DNA of 64,000 nucleotides from Desarmillaria ectypa (lineage: Eukaryota; Basidiomycota; Agaricomycetes; Agaricales; Physalacriaceae): assembly GCA_030407005.1 (NCBI GenBank), contig JAUDYN010000009.1, positions 558,001-622,000 of the forward strand. The letters run 5' to 3'. A program made the position numbers and the translations under genes. Under the pieces are notes generated by a model. The model was given only the letters and a program-made list of their open reading frames with translations. It made no database searches and was not told the origin of the DNA. Positions 23,702-32,787 of this stretch are shown one piece after another (positions within the stretch are counted from its first letter, which is position 1; every line of letters starts with the position of its first letter).

Positions 23702-24910
23702 ATGTCCAGAGAAGACAGAAACTCTCAAGAACCCCGAACCGTTTCCCTCGGCGTTGCCATCGGCGGTGCCATATTACTATCCTTTTTTACGGTCCTCGCC
23801 ATACTTATCTACGAGGAAGAACTCTGGGCCTTGCTAAGAAGGCAACCCCAGAGACTAGAACCAGAACCCCGTCCTGTTCCGCCCGCCACAAATGACCTTC
23901 CCAGGGGGATACCCCCCGCAAGATTGGGAGAACGAGAGGAACTACCACTCGTTCATCCCCGGGCCCGATTCATTATCAGGCCCTCCTCCTCCTCCGAGGA
24001 GAGCACCAATTTGTGGTCCCCATCTCAGGGGATCGCAGAACTTCGGGCTCAGATTGCCCGAAACGCTCTCGCCTATAACGAGAGAGCCCTCCTCCTCCGG
24101 CGCCGGATGGAACGATCCACCGTTGCAATGGAGCAACCAGCAATCGGTCCCGAGGAGACCGAGGAACATGAGGGGGACATATGGACTGATGGGGATGAAC
24201 CCCCGCCCCCATACCCCGGCACCCCCCCTCGTCCAAGAAATCCCGACCCTCGCCAATCCCAGCGAAGGTCTGACTCCTCGTCGCCCAACAGCGACAACAA
24301 CAGCGGATCCAACTCCAACGGATCCGACTCCGACGCACCCCGACACCCCGACGATCCCAGCATGGATCGGACCCACCCCTATGGCCCCTGGAGCCGTGAG
24401 CGGTGGCCAAGCGAGGAGGAGTTCTCCCTCTCCTCTCTCCCCATCATCGAAATCTCCGATGACGAATCCGACGACGGCCTCGTCGGAAACCACACCCAGG
24501 CCGCTCCCCAGGCCCCCGACGATCCCTTCAACTCCGACGGGCTCGACTACACCTGGCCAGAACTCTCCGACTATGATCGGAGAATATTCGGTCCCTACCG
24601 GACTGCAGCATGGGAAATTCGACGAAGGGACGTCGAAGCCCGAGACCTCTGGGAAGAGCCCAGAATGGAGATGGATGAGTGGCTCGCCCTTAACAGGGGC
24701 GACCCCATCCGGGTACCGATGGAAGGCCCTAGCAACGCCAGGGCCCTCATCGTCAATCACCGGATTCGCACCAATCGCGACCGGTCAATCTTTGGTCCCG
24801 CAGCAGGGGATCGTTTTCCAGGGTTATTACCCAGAACCCCACGGGAGCAACGAGAGCTGGACAGGACCCTCCAGCATCTCTGGAGGCTGGAAATGGCACG
24901 AGAGGATTGA
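23702..24910 (+). CDS. R4 ORF A: membrane-anchored accessory protein with SUMO-interacting-type motif
   Basis: 402 codons from the ATG at 23702, the first ATG after the LTR, with no internal stop. The first ~13 residues are polar. Residues ~15-38 form one hydrophobic helix (VAIGGAILLSFF...) followed by YEEELWALLRR. The middle is proline-, serine- and acid-rich and probably disordered. PIIEISDDESDD (24440-24475) fits a SUMO-interacting motif, and the tail RELDRTLQHLWRLEMARED is helical. R1, R2, R6 and R7 keep the helix, the motif and the same end, so the frame was under selection. Its last 1019 bp overlap gag in another frame. Function unknown; it could be an alternative Gag N-terminus, a membrane-targeting factor or, less likely, an Env-like protein. 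Confidence 0.72.
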   Translation: MSREDRNSQEPRTVSLGVAIGGAILLSFFTVLAILIYEEELWALLRRQPQRLEPEPRPVPPATNDLPRGIPPARLGEREELPLVHPRARFIIRPSSSSEESTNLWSPSQGIAELRAQIARNALAYNERALLLRRRMERSTVAMEQPAIGPEETEEHEGDIWTDGDEPPPPYPGTPPRPRNPDPRQSQRRSDSSSPNSDNNSGSNSNGSDSDAPRHPDDPSMDRTHPYGPWSRERWPSEEEFSLSSLPIIEISDDESDDGLVGNHTQAAPQAPDDPFNSDGLDYTWPELSDYDRRIFGPYRTAAWEIRRRDVEARDLWEEPRMEMDEWLALNRGDPIRVPMEGPSNARALIVNHRIRTNRDRSIFGPAAGDRFPGLLPRTPREQRELDRTLQHLWRLEMARED

Positions 24911-26424
24911 GGAAGAAGAACCTCAATACAATACATTTACCTATGATACAGGTTACTACGGAGGGATGGAATACCACCACCCTCAATATGAAATCTATCT
25001 GGGTTACCCACCGGATACCCCAGTCGTAAGCCCATGACCACTTCCCGACTTGCCCCCTCATCATAAGGCGCGTCACCAAGGATACCACCCCTACCAGGGT
25101 GGCAGTCTTCTCTTCGCAGGGGCAGGAGAAGAAATGGAAGCAGAAGGACCGCCGGCAGGAAGCGCCACCACAGGGGCGTCAAGGAATCCTGCCACGGCAG
25201 AAGAAACTCGGCAGCAGATGCGAACTGAGTTACAGGAGAAAGAGCGATGCATAGCGGAAATGCGAAGTGAGCTCGACAAGGAGGACGCCGCCCGCAAGAC
25301 ACTGGCGGATTACCTCCGAGTCCAAGAAAGGGAGAAGGAGCCGGAAAGAGGAAGACCGCCGGGACCACCAAGAGGGTACCCGGGGGTACAGGCCGGATCG
25401 ATTTTCGATCCCAAGACCACCCCCTGGTCAGGGACCACCTGACCCAATCCCGAATCCGGTCGGGAATGCCGCCGCTGATGCCCCCTACCTGGGCATCAAG
25501 CCAACCCTCGTCAAGGTCCCCGCCCCGTTCAAAGGGGACCATGACGACATTGAACGCTTCATAGGCGATTGCATCGCCTATTTTGAAGTGTTCAGACACT
25601 ATTTCCAGGTGCCGTCGCACCTGGTACTATTCGCGACATCTCACTTCGAGGGTGCCGCCAAGGACTGGTGGGTCTACAAGAGACCCGAATACTGGGTAGG
25701 CGACGCCTTTGACGGCACCGCTGCCCACTTCCGATACCCCGACTGGGCCGACTTTGTCGACCTAGTCACAAGACAATTCCGAGATCCAGCGATTGAGGAA
25801 ATCCATGAGAAGCGCATGTTCGACCTGCGCATGGGAGCACAGCCCGCCTCCCACTACTTCCAGAAGTTGGAAGAAGAAGCAAAGCTAGCGGGCCGGAGAT
25901 CCGATGAAGCGGAACGGGGCGCGATGGTAAAGGCGGTACGACTAGGAGTGCCTAGTTCGTATACCACCTTTATTTCAAATATGGGGGTGAGCATTCCGCG
26001 CTCATACCCCGAATGGAAGGAACGCATTCTGAGAATGTATGAAGAGAGACAGCAGAAGTGGGTCTTTGACCAGACCACAAGTACGCCTCGGGACGGCCAG
26101 AAGCAGGGCCCACGTCCCCAACAACAACAACCCAGCGGCAAGAACACCGTTGGGGTGACGAGTTCCTCGGCTTCAAAGCCGAGTGCTGGGAGTGGAGGGG
26201 CCGGTCGCGATGTTGGAACCGGTAAGTGGACAACGTACGGAGGGGCGGGGAAGCCTATGGACGTAGATCGGCAATGAGCCGAGGGGCGCTGCTTCAGGTG
26301 CGACCAAAAGGGTCACCTGAGCAGGGATTGCCCTACCAGAAAAGAGAACAACGTAGTAAGATATGTGGGGCCCACTGACGCAGTGGTGCCAAGCACCTCC
26401 AAGATCGAGGAGGTAAAAGAGTAG
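23892..26424 (+). pseudogene. gag: R4 gag (capsid and CCHC nucleocapsid), lightly broken
   Basis: The frame starts at MTFPGGYPPQDWENE, a start conserved in five copies. It runs through the YYGGMEYHHPQYE block, a charged coiled-coil segment (25190-25340), the retrotransposon capsid domain (about 25490-26060, KDWWVYKRPEYWVG ... FQKLEEEAKLAGR) and a CCHC knuckle CFRCDQKGHLSRDC (26290-26331), ending at TAG 26422-26424. Breaks: TGA at 25035-25037 and 26275-26277, and one extra base in the CCCGGGGG run near 25388 compared with R6. Gag forms the particle and binds RNA. The terminal GTA AAA GAG TAG is a candidate -1 slip site into pol. Confidence 0.88.
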
Positions 26425-29400
26425 GGCGTCAAGGGTTCAATTCCCCTTGCATGCCCAAATCTCAAGGTGTGTCCTCGGCTTCCGCGGGTCGGACTAATTA
26501 CTATGAAAACAGAAAAATATTTATGAAAAATATATCCATGACTTCACCGAAGCTGAAGACAAAGAAAGAATCAAAGACAAACAGGTACGTCATACTGCTA
26601 GAAGATGCTGACACCAGTATCTGTAGTAACAAATCCCGAACCTCCGACGAACTGGAGCGGGACTTGCCAAGTGGTGTTGGCGCCGCAACAAAGTCCAACG
26701 AGCAGTGCTCACCGGATACGCCGCTGAGCGCACAGCGACGAGCAGGGACCAGTAGGCGGGACTCCTCCGGGCCTTCCAGAAGTCCGACCATCCCAGTACC
26801 CGCTTCGAGCAGCGGGGCAAGCTCACCAGTTCCACCAGGGTCAGCGGAGGACCAGGACAGTGCCTCTAACCAAGGCCAGGCTTTACCCAGATGAACTGGT
26901 CCGGGGAGTAGAAAACTTGACGAAGCTGAGTACCAAACCGGGCCAGTAAGTTGCAGGGTTGACAACCGTGTGAAGGTCGCCTTAGGCACTAGCTGGGAGT
27001 CAATGACCAAGGAATTTCAAACTCCGTCGCGAGTGGTGCCGGCCGAGGAAAAGGGACAGGATCCCGCTAGCGCCCAGGCGGTAAAAAGGGGGCATTTCAG
27101 CAGGACTACCGTCATTGAGGTACCCGATGAAGAAGACGATACAGCATTCAGAATATGGCAAGACAAACAATCCAAAGCCAGTACTCCGATATGCAGAACA
27201 CCGGAAAAACAGAAACTCGACCTTCCGAATGTACAGGGAAGTGTCGAAACCGATACCTATCTTAACAAGGGGGTATCAATTGCTTTCGAAGGTACGGGAA
27301 AGCTGAAAAAGTCTTCCGAATGCACAGGGAAGCAAGACGAATTCCAATGGTTTAAACCATTCGGAATTGACTGGACAATGCGCGCTGTACGCAACTCCAA
27401 GAATTTGGCAAATGCCAAAGCAGTTCTCTCCATTTGGGTACACCCCAAACGACTTGGAGAAATCGACGATGAGCTTATCTGAAGCTTACAAACAGAAGAA
27501 AGCATGGCCCGGGAACAGCTCTACGAATTGCACGAACCCATTCGTTATATTCGAGGCACCAAGAGTTCCGGTTGAGATTTCTTGATAGACAGTCAACTTT
27601 CCCCATGCACCGGGAAAAGAGTACTGACAACCCGAGCATTGTTGGATAGTGGTTGCATGGGCAGCTCTATCAACCGAACATACGTCCAACAACACCAGTT
27701 GGACACCAGAAAAGCCGCAGCCCCGATACCAGTCTATAATGCCGATGGAATGCGCAACAAAGCAGGGGATGTTACCGAGTTTGTAGAACTACGAATGACA
27801 ATTGGAGGACATAGTGAACGCATTGACCTCGCAGTCACCGACTTAGGTTCCAAGACCGTATATTTGGGACACGACTGGCTTAAACGCCACAACCCTTTCG
27901 TCAACTGGAAGTCGGGAACCTTGACATTCGGACGATGTCATTGTATTCAGAACCATTTCACCCTGCCAGACGCAGATGAAGAAGACCGATGGGACGAAGA
28001 GCTCGAAGAAGGAGAAAGTATTCTTGCTGTCAATATGCAGGAAGAAATCATCCTTCGTGCCGTCCATCATGCGAACGAGTTAGCAGCTGCAGCTAACGCT
28101 GAGAAACCAAAGCAGACGTTTGAGGAACTCGTACCTCCTCAGTATCAAAGCTTTAGAGATTTATTCTCTAAAGAAAGCTTTGATGAATTACCGGAACGAA
28201 GACCCTGGGACCATGCCATCGAGCTAATCCCCAATGCGAAATCCACCTTAGATTGCAAGGTGTACCCGCTCAATCGCAATGAGCAGGAACAATTAGATAA
28301 GTTCTTAAATGAGAACTTAGACTCAGGACGCATTCGTCCCTCGAAATCCCTGTTCGCCTCTCCCTTCTTCTTCGTTAAGAAAAAGGATGGCTCTCTACGA
28401 CCAGTTCAAGATTATCGAAAACTGAATGAAATGACGATCAAAAATCGTTACCCTCTCCCACTTATCTCCGAGTTAATCGACAAATTACGAGGAGCCAAAT
28501 ACTTCTCCAAGCTGGATGTACGATGGGGTTACAACAATGTTCGAATCCGAGACGGAGACGAAGAGAAAGCCGCGTTCAGAACTAACCGAGGGCTCTTCGA
28601 ACCCACGGTAATGTTCTTCGGGCTCACAAATTCACCAGCCACATTCCAGTGGATGATGAATGACATATTCAAGGACTTGATCGCCAGAGGAAAGGTCACC
28701 ATTTACCTCGACGATATACTCATCTTCACAAAATCCTTGACCGAACACTGGAACATAGTACGACAAGTACTCCAGCGACTGCGAGAAAACAAATTGTTCC
28801 TCAAAGCCGAGAAATGCGAGTTTGAGGTGCTCGAAACTGAATACCTCGGGGTTATCATAAGCGAAAATGCCATTCGCATGGACCCAGTCAAGATAGCAGG
28901 AATAGCGGAATGGCCAACCCCAACGAAAAAGAAGGAACTACAATCCTTCCTAGGTTTCATGAACTTCTATCGAAAGTTCATCAAAGACTATTCTAAGATA
29001 GTCCGTCCCCTCACCCAGTTAACCGGAAAAGTAGACTGGACCTGGGGATCAGAACAAGAACAGGCGTTTGATCAAATCAAGAAGCTGATGACGACAAACG
29101 TAATCCTAACGATTCCTTCGGACGATGGAAAGTTCCGAGTAGAAGCAGATGCAAGTGATGGAGCCATTGGCGCTGTACTCAGCCAAGAAAAAGAAGGCAA
29201 ATGGAGGCCTGTTGCCTTTATGTCCAAGGCACTCACCGCTACCGAACGCAATTATGAGATCTATGACAAAGAGTTACTAGCCATCATGCTAGCATTAGAG
29301 GAATGGCATCATTATCTCATGGGCGCCAAAGAAACCATCGAGATCTGGACCGACCACCAGAATCTCCAATACTTCCGAAAACCCCAGAAGTTGAATCGCC

Positions 29401-31265
29401 GACAAGCGCGATGGGTCACTGAACTAGCGGAATACCACTTTATCCTTCAACATAAAGCTGGAACCGCTAATCAAAAAGCTGATCTTCTCAGTAGATGAGA
29501 TGATCACGATCAGGGAAAAGAAGACAACAAAGATATTGTCGTTCTATCTCCAGAACACTTCTGCGCCTTGATAATACCAACCACGGAAGAAAGAATCATG
29601 CGTATAAGAGACGCAACAAAACAGAAGGAACAGTGGGACCAGGGAATCGAAAAATCCCTCAACCACAAAAGAGGAATCACACAGGAGAACGAAATCCTGT
29701 GGTACAATGGACGAGTCTATGTCCCCAACGACTCAATATTACGTGGTGAGATCATTGCACAATTCCATGATCATATCACCGCTGGACACCCCGGAATCGC
29801 CAAAACCAAAGAACTCATACTCCGTGAGTATTGGTGGCTGAAAATGAAGAAGGACGTAGAATCTTACATCAAAGGATGTGAAACTTGTCAAAGGACGAAG
29901 AGCGACACGCAGGCCAAGGCTGCCCCTCTTCACCCCAATGCAATTCCTGATACGCCATGGACACATATCTCAGTCGATATGATCACCGGACTCCCGGAGT
30001 CAGATGGATTTGACGCTCTACTAGTCATCGTAGACCGTTTCTCCAAAAATATCCTCTTGATTCCATGCAATGAGGAACTATCAGCAGAAGGATGGGCGTT
30101 AATCCTTTGCAACCAAGTATATGCGAAGCATGGAATGCCACAAGTGGTCATCTCTGACAGAGGACCCCAATTCGTTTCAGCATTTATGAAAGAACTATAT
30201 CGAATGCTGAATATCACTCAAAACGCGTCTACGGCCTATCATCCGCAGACAGACGGGCAGACAGAGAGAGTCAACCAGGAGGTTGAAAAATACCTTCGCA
30301 TCTTTGTCAACCATAGACAGACCGACTGGGTAACATGGCTACCACTCGCCGAATTTGCCCACAACAACCGAGTTCACTCGGCTACGGGCAAAAGTCCCTT
30401 CATGGTCCTATATGGACGAAATCCCCGACTCATCCCTGAGTCAATACAGAAAACTGGTTTCGCCAACCCTACAGCCGTTGACTTTACGGAAACTATGGCC
30501 AAAGTCCATAAGGAGGTCCACGAAGCATTGGAAAAGGCGGCAACGCAAATGAAGGCACAATACGACAAAAAGAAGCAGACACAACGAGAATACTGGATTG
30601 GAGACAAGGTATGGCTTGATACCGCCAACCTTCACCTTCCACGACCAAAGAAAAAGCTCGACGATAAACGAACAGGACCGTTCGAAATCGTCGAAAAGTC
30701 GGGAGCGACAGCATACAAACTGAAACTGCCACCCCACTGGAAAATCCATCCCCGGTTCAATGAAAAACTGCTGACTCCATATGTTGCACCTTCATTTGCA
30801 AATCAAGAACAACTGCCTCCTCCTTCTCCGGATCTCATAGACGGTCAAGAAGAGTACGAAATCGAAGAAGTCTTGGACTCGCGCACCAGAAAGGTACGGT
30901 CCAAGCAAGGACAACCATCTAGAGAAGTCACAGACTACCTGGTCAAATGGAAAGGATGGACTCGTGAACACAATTCATGGGTTCGAGAAAATGAAATGAA
31001 GAATGCCTCGGAAGCAATCCAAGAGTATAAGGCGAACGTAAACCGCGCCGTATATGCTCCAAAAATCGCAACCAGGAAAATAGTGGTCAAAATACTGGAC
31101 CACGAATATTTGGAACATGGCGACGTAGCCTACCTCACCAAAAGAACAGATGGATGGATCAAATGGATTATCAATCCAGATGAAGGGATATGGAAAAAAT
31201 TGATTGATCAGTACTGGATCAGTCAAATCGCAACACAGAATGACACCCCTTTGGAAGAGCCTTAG
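26415..31265 (+). pseudogene. pol: R4 pol: protease, reverse transcriptase, RNase H, integrase, chromodomain; four TGA stops
   Basis: One frame, -1 relative to gag, open from 26379 to 31265 except for TGA at 26892, 27480, 27573 and 29496. Order: an unassigned linker with VIEVPDEEDDTAF (about 27112-27150); aspartic protease LLDSGCMGSS (DSG 27645-27653); RT with YLDDILIF (YLDD 28704-28715); RNase H (VEADASDGAIGAV ... TDHQNLQYF, about 29140-29480); integrase with HHCC zinc finger (about 29765-29890) and core D (ISVDMITG, about 29970), D (ISDRGPQF, about 30153) and E (GQTERVNQ, about 30265); chromodomain (YEIEEVLDSR ... YLVKWKGWTREHNSWV, about 30857-30995). The last two stretches without stops are 638 and 565 codons. 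The chromodomain should guide integration to heterochromatin. At least two stops sit at ancestral CGA codons. Confidence 0.93.
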
Positions 31266-31297
31266 CAGTCGGGACGACTGCTTTAACAAGGGGGTAA
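31264..31297 (+). other. R4 3' hairpin and polypurine tract
   Basis: AGCAGTCG-GGA-CGACTGCT (31264-31282) is a perfect 8-bp inverted repeat with a 3-base loop that begins within the pol TAG. AACAAGGGGGTAA (31285-31297) then touches the 3' LTR and is the plus-strand primer. Confidence 0.7.
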
Positions 31298-31719
31298 TGT
31301 TACGATTTTTCCTTATCTTATCTTATCCGAGTCATATCCATGACTCATCCATCTAATCTAGTTCAGAAACCGACTCGTATCCAGATATTCGCCGACGACC
31401 ACCCTCTTTCTCACCATCTGTCACCCTAAACAACTACCATTGGTTCTATGATCCTCCCGGATCGTCCTACTTTGACACCGTTTGTGCATGGACCATAGCA
31501 TTTCATCTAAATATAACGCCGTAGGAATACTATATAAACAGAGTACATTAGACCATTGTACTCTATCTCTTGTTTTAATTAACACTATAAACTCCTTACT
31601 CGCACTACACTAAAGACTATTAGCGTAGTTCTCTCATTTGGGTGATCGTTCGAACGCGTAACGGCCCAGAGAGGATCAGCTGACGGTCCCAAGTCACGTG
31701 CCCAAGGCGGTGCCTAACA
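31298..31719 (+). repeat. R4 3' LTR (422 bp)
   Basis: TGTTACGATTTTTCC ... GGTGCCTAACA; 419 of 422 positions equal the 5' LTR. Followed directly by ATTCT and the resumed R3 sequence. Confidence 0.97.
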
Positions 31720-31724
31720 ATTCT

Positions 31725-32787
31725 GATGATCTATCCAGATTTCAACTATCTCCTTGGTGCCATTCTTCTAAGGTGAGCATTATGGCTAGCAACTCTTTAT
31801 CATGCATTTCATAGTTGCATTCAGTAGCTGTTAATGCTTTGGATATAAAGGCCACTGGCCTCCATTTCCCATTCTGCTCCTGGCTGAGAATAGCATGGAT
31901 AGCTCTGTCACTAGAGTTAGACTCAACTCAGAACTTTCTATCATCAGAGGGTATTGTTAGAATGATGTTGGTCATCATCTGTATCTTGAGTTGTGAAAAT
32001 GCCTTTTCTTGTTCTATTCCCCACTGCCACTCATTATTCCCTGTTAATTGCATGAGGGGTCAAACAATCTTTGAATAGTCATGGATGAACTTTCAGTAAA
32101 AGTTTGTAAACTCCAAGAATGACTGTAATGCCTTTTTCTTGGTTGGAGTCAGCCATTCTGCTATGTCTGCCACCTTAACTGGGTCCATGCAAATAGAGTC
32201 TTGGCTGATGATTATGCCCAAGTACTCAGTTTCGAGTACTTTGAATTTCCACTTTTCAGCTTTGAGAAATAGTTTGTTTTCTTGTAGCTGCTGAAGGACT
32301 TGTTGTATGATTTGTTGATGTTCCTCTAGATTCTTGGTGAAAATAAGGATGTCATCAAGGTAAATGGTCACTTTTCCTCTAGCGATAAGGTTCTTGAAAA
32401 TGTCATTCATCATCTACTGAAAAGTGGCTGGTGAATTTGTAAGGCCAAAGAACATAACTGTAGGCTCAAAGAGCCCTCAATTAGTTCTGAACATGGCCTT
32501 TTCCTCATCCCCTTCTCAAATGCATATGTTATTGTATCCTCACCAAACATCTAATTTAGAGAAATACTTTGCTCCACATAACTTATTAATGAGTTCAGAA
32601 ATAAGAGGAAGGGGATATCAATTTTTAATCATTATTTTATTCAGTTTGTGATAATCCTGAACAGGACATAGAGATCCATCCTTTTTCTTGACAAAGAAGA
32701 AAGAAAACAAAAATGAAAATTTTGAAGAATGAATGCATCCTGAGTTAAGGTTTTTGTCAAGGAATTTATCCAGTTGTTCTTGCTCAT
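31725..32787 (-). pseudogene. pol: R3 pol, middle segment (RNase H and RT), degenerate
   Basis: Continues R3 from 23220 on the minus strand. It contains RNase H remnants and RT; the window 32093-32413 stays open and includes MNDIFKNLIARGK and YLDDILIFTKN (YLDD intact, about 32355). A deletion between GGCACC repeats near 31760 is distinct from the one in R2/R5. It is interrupted at 32787 by solo LTR X2 and resumes at 34396. Confidence 0.9.

Larger units (their letters stand above)
23221..31719 (+). mobile_element. R4: youngest, nearly complete Ty3/gypsy chromovirus
   Basis: 8499 bp flanked by ATTCT (23216-23220 and 31720-31724). The two 422-bp LTRs differ at three positions only, all CpG transitions, and the body is CpG-rich compared with every other copy. 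Order: LTR, primer-binding site, ORF A, gag, pol, hairpin, polypurine tract, LTR. It is inserted in the RNase H region of R3, opposite in orientation. It is not intact: TGA stops interrupt gag (25035, 26275) and pol (26892, 27480, 27573, 29496), plus a +1 frameshift near 25388. It serves as the reference for reading the decayed copies. Confidence 0.97.

Noticed and set aside
23942..24760. 272-codon minus-strand ORF opposite ORF A and gag of R4
   Set aside because: It is an effect of high GC and few stops in this stretch; no counterpart is recognisable in the other copies, while both + strand frames are conserved.
23702..24910. ORF A as a retroviral-type envelope protein
   Set aside because: It precedes gag, has no apparent cleavable signal, cysteine pattern or fusion segment, and only one N-terminal helix.
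26415..31265. R4 pol as an intact functional gene
   Set aside because: Four in-frame TGA codons separate protease, RT and integrase, and gag is also broken. The long open stretches are remnants of a recent copy.
31264..31282. Hairpin as a bacterial-type transcription terminator
   Set aside because: This is eukaryotic retrotransposon sequence, no U-tract follows, and the LTR with polyadenylation function lies downstream.
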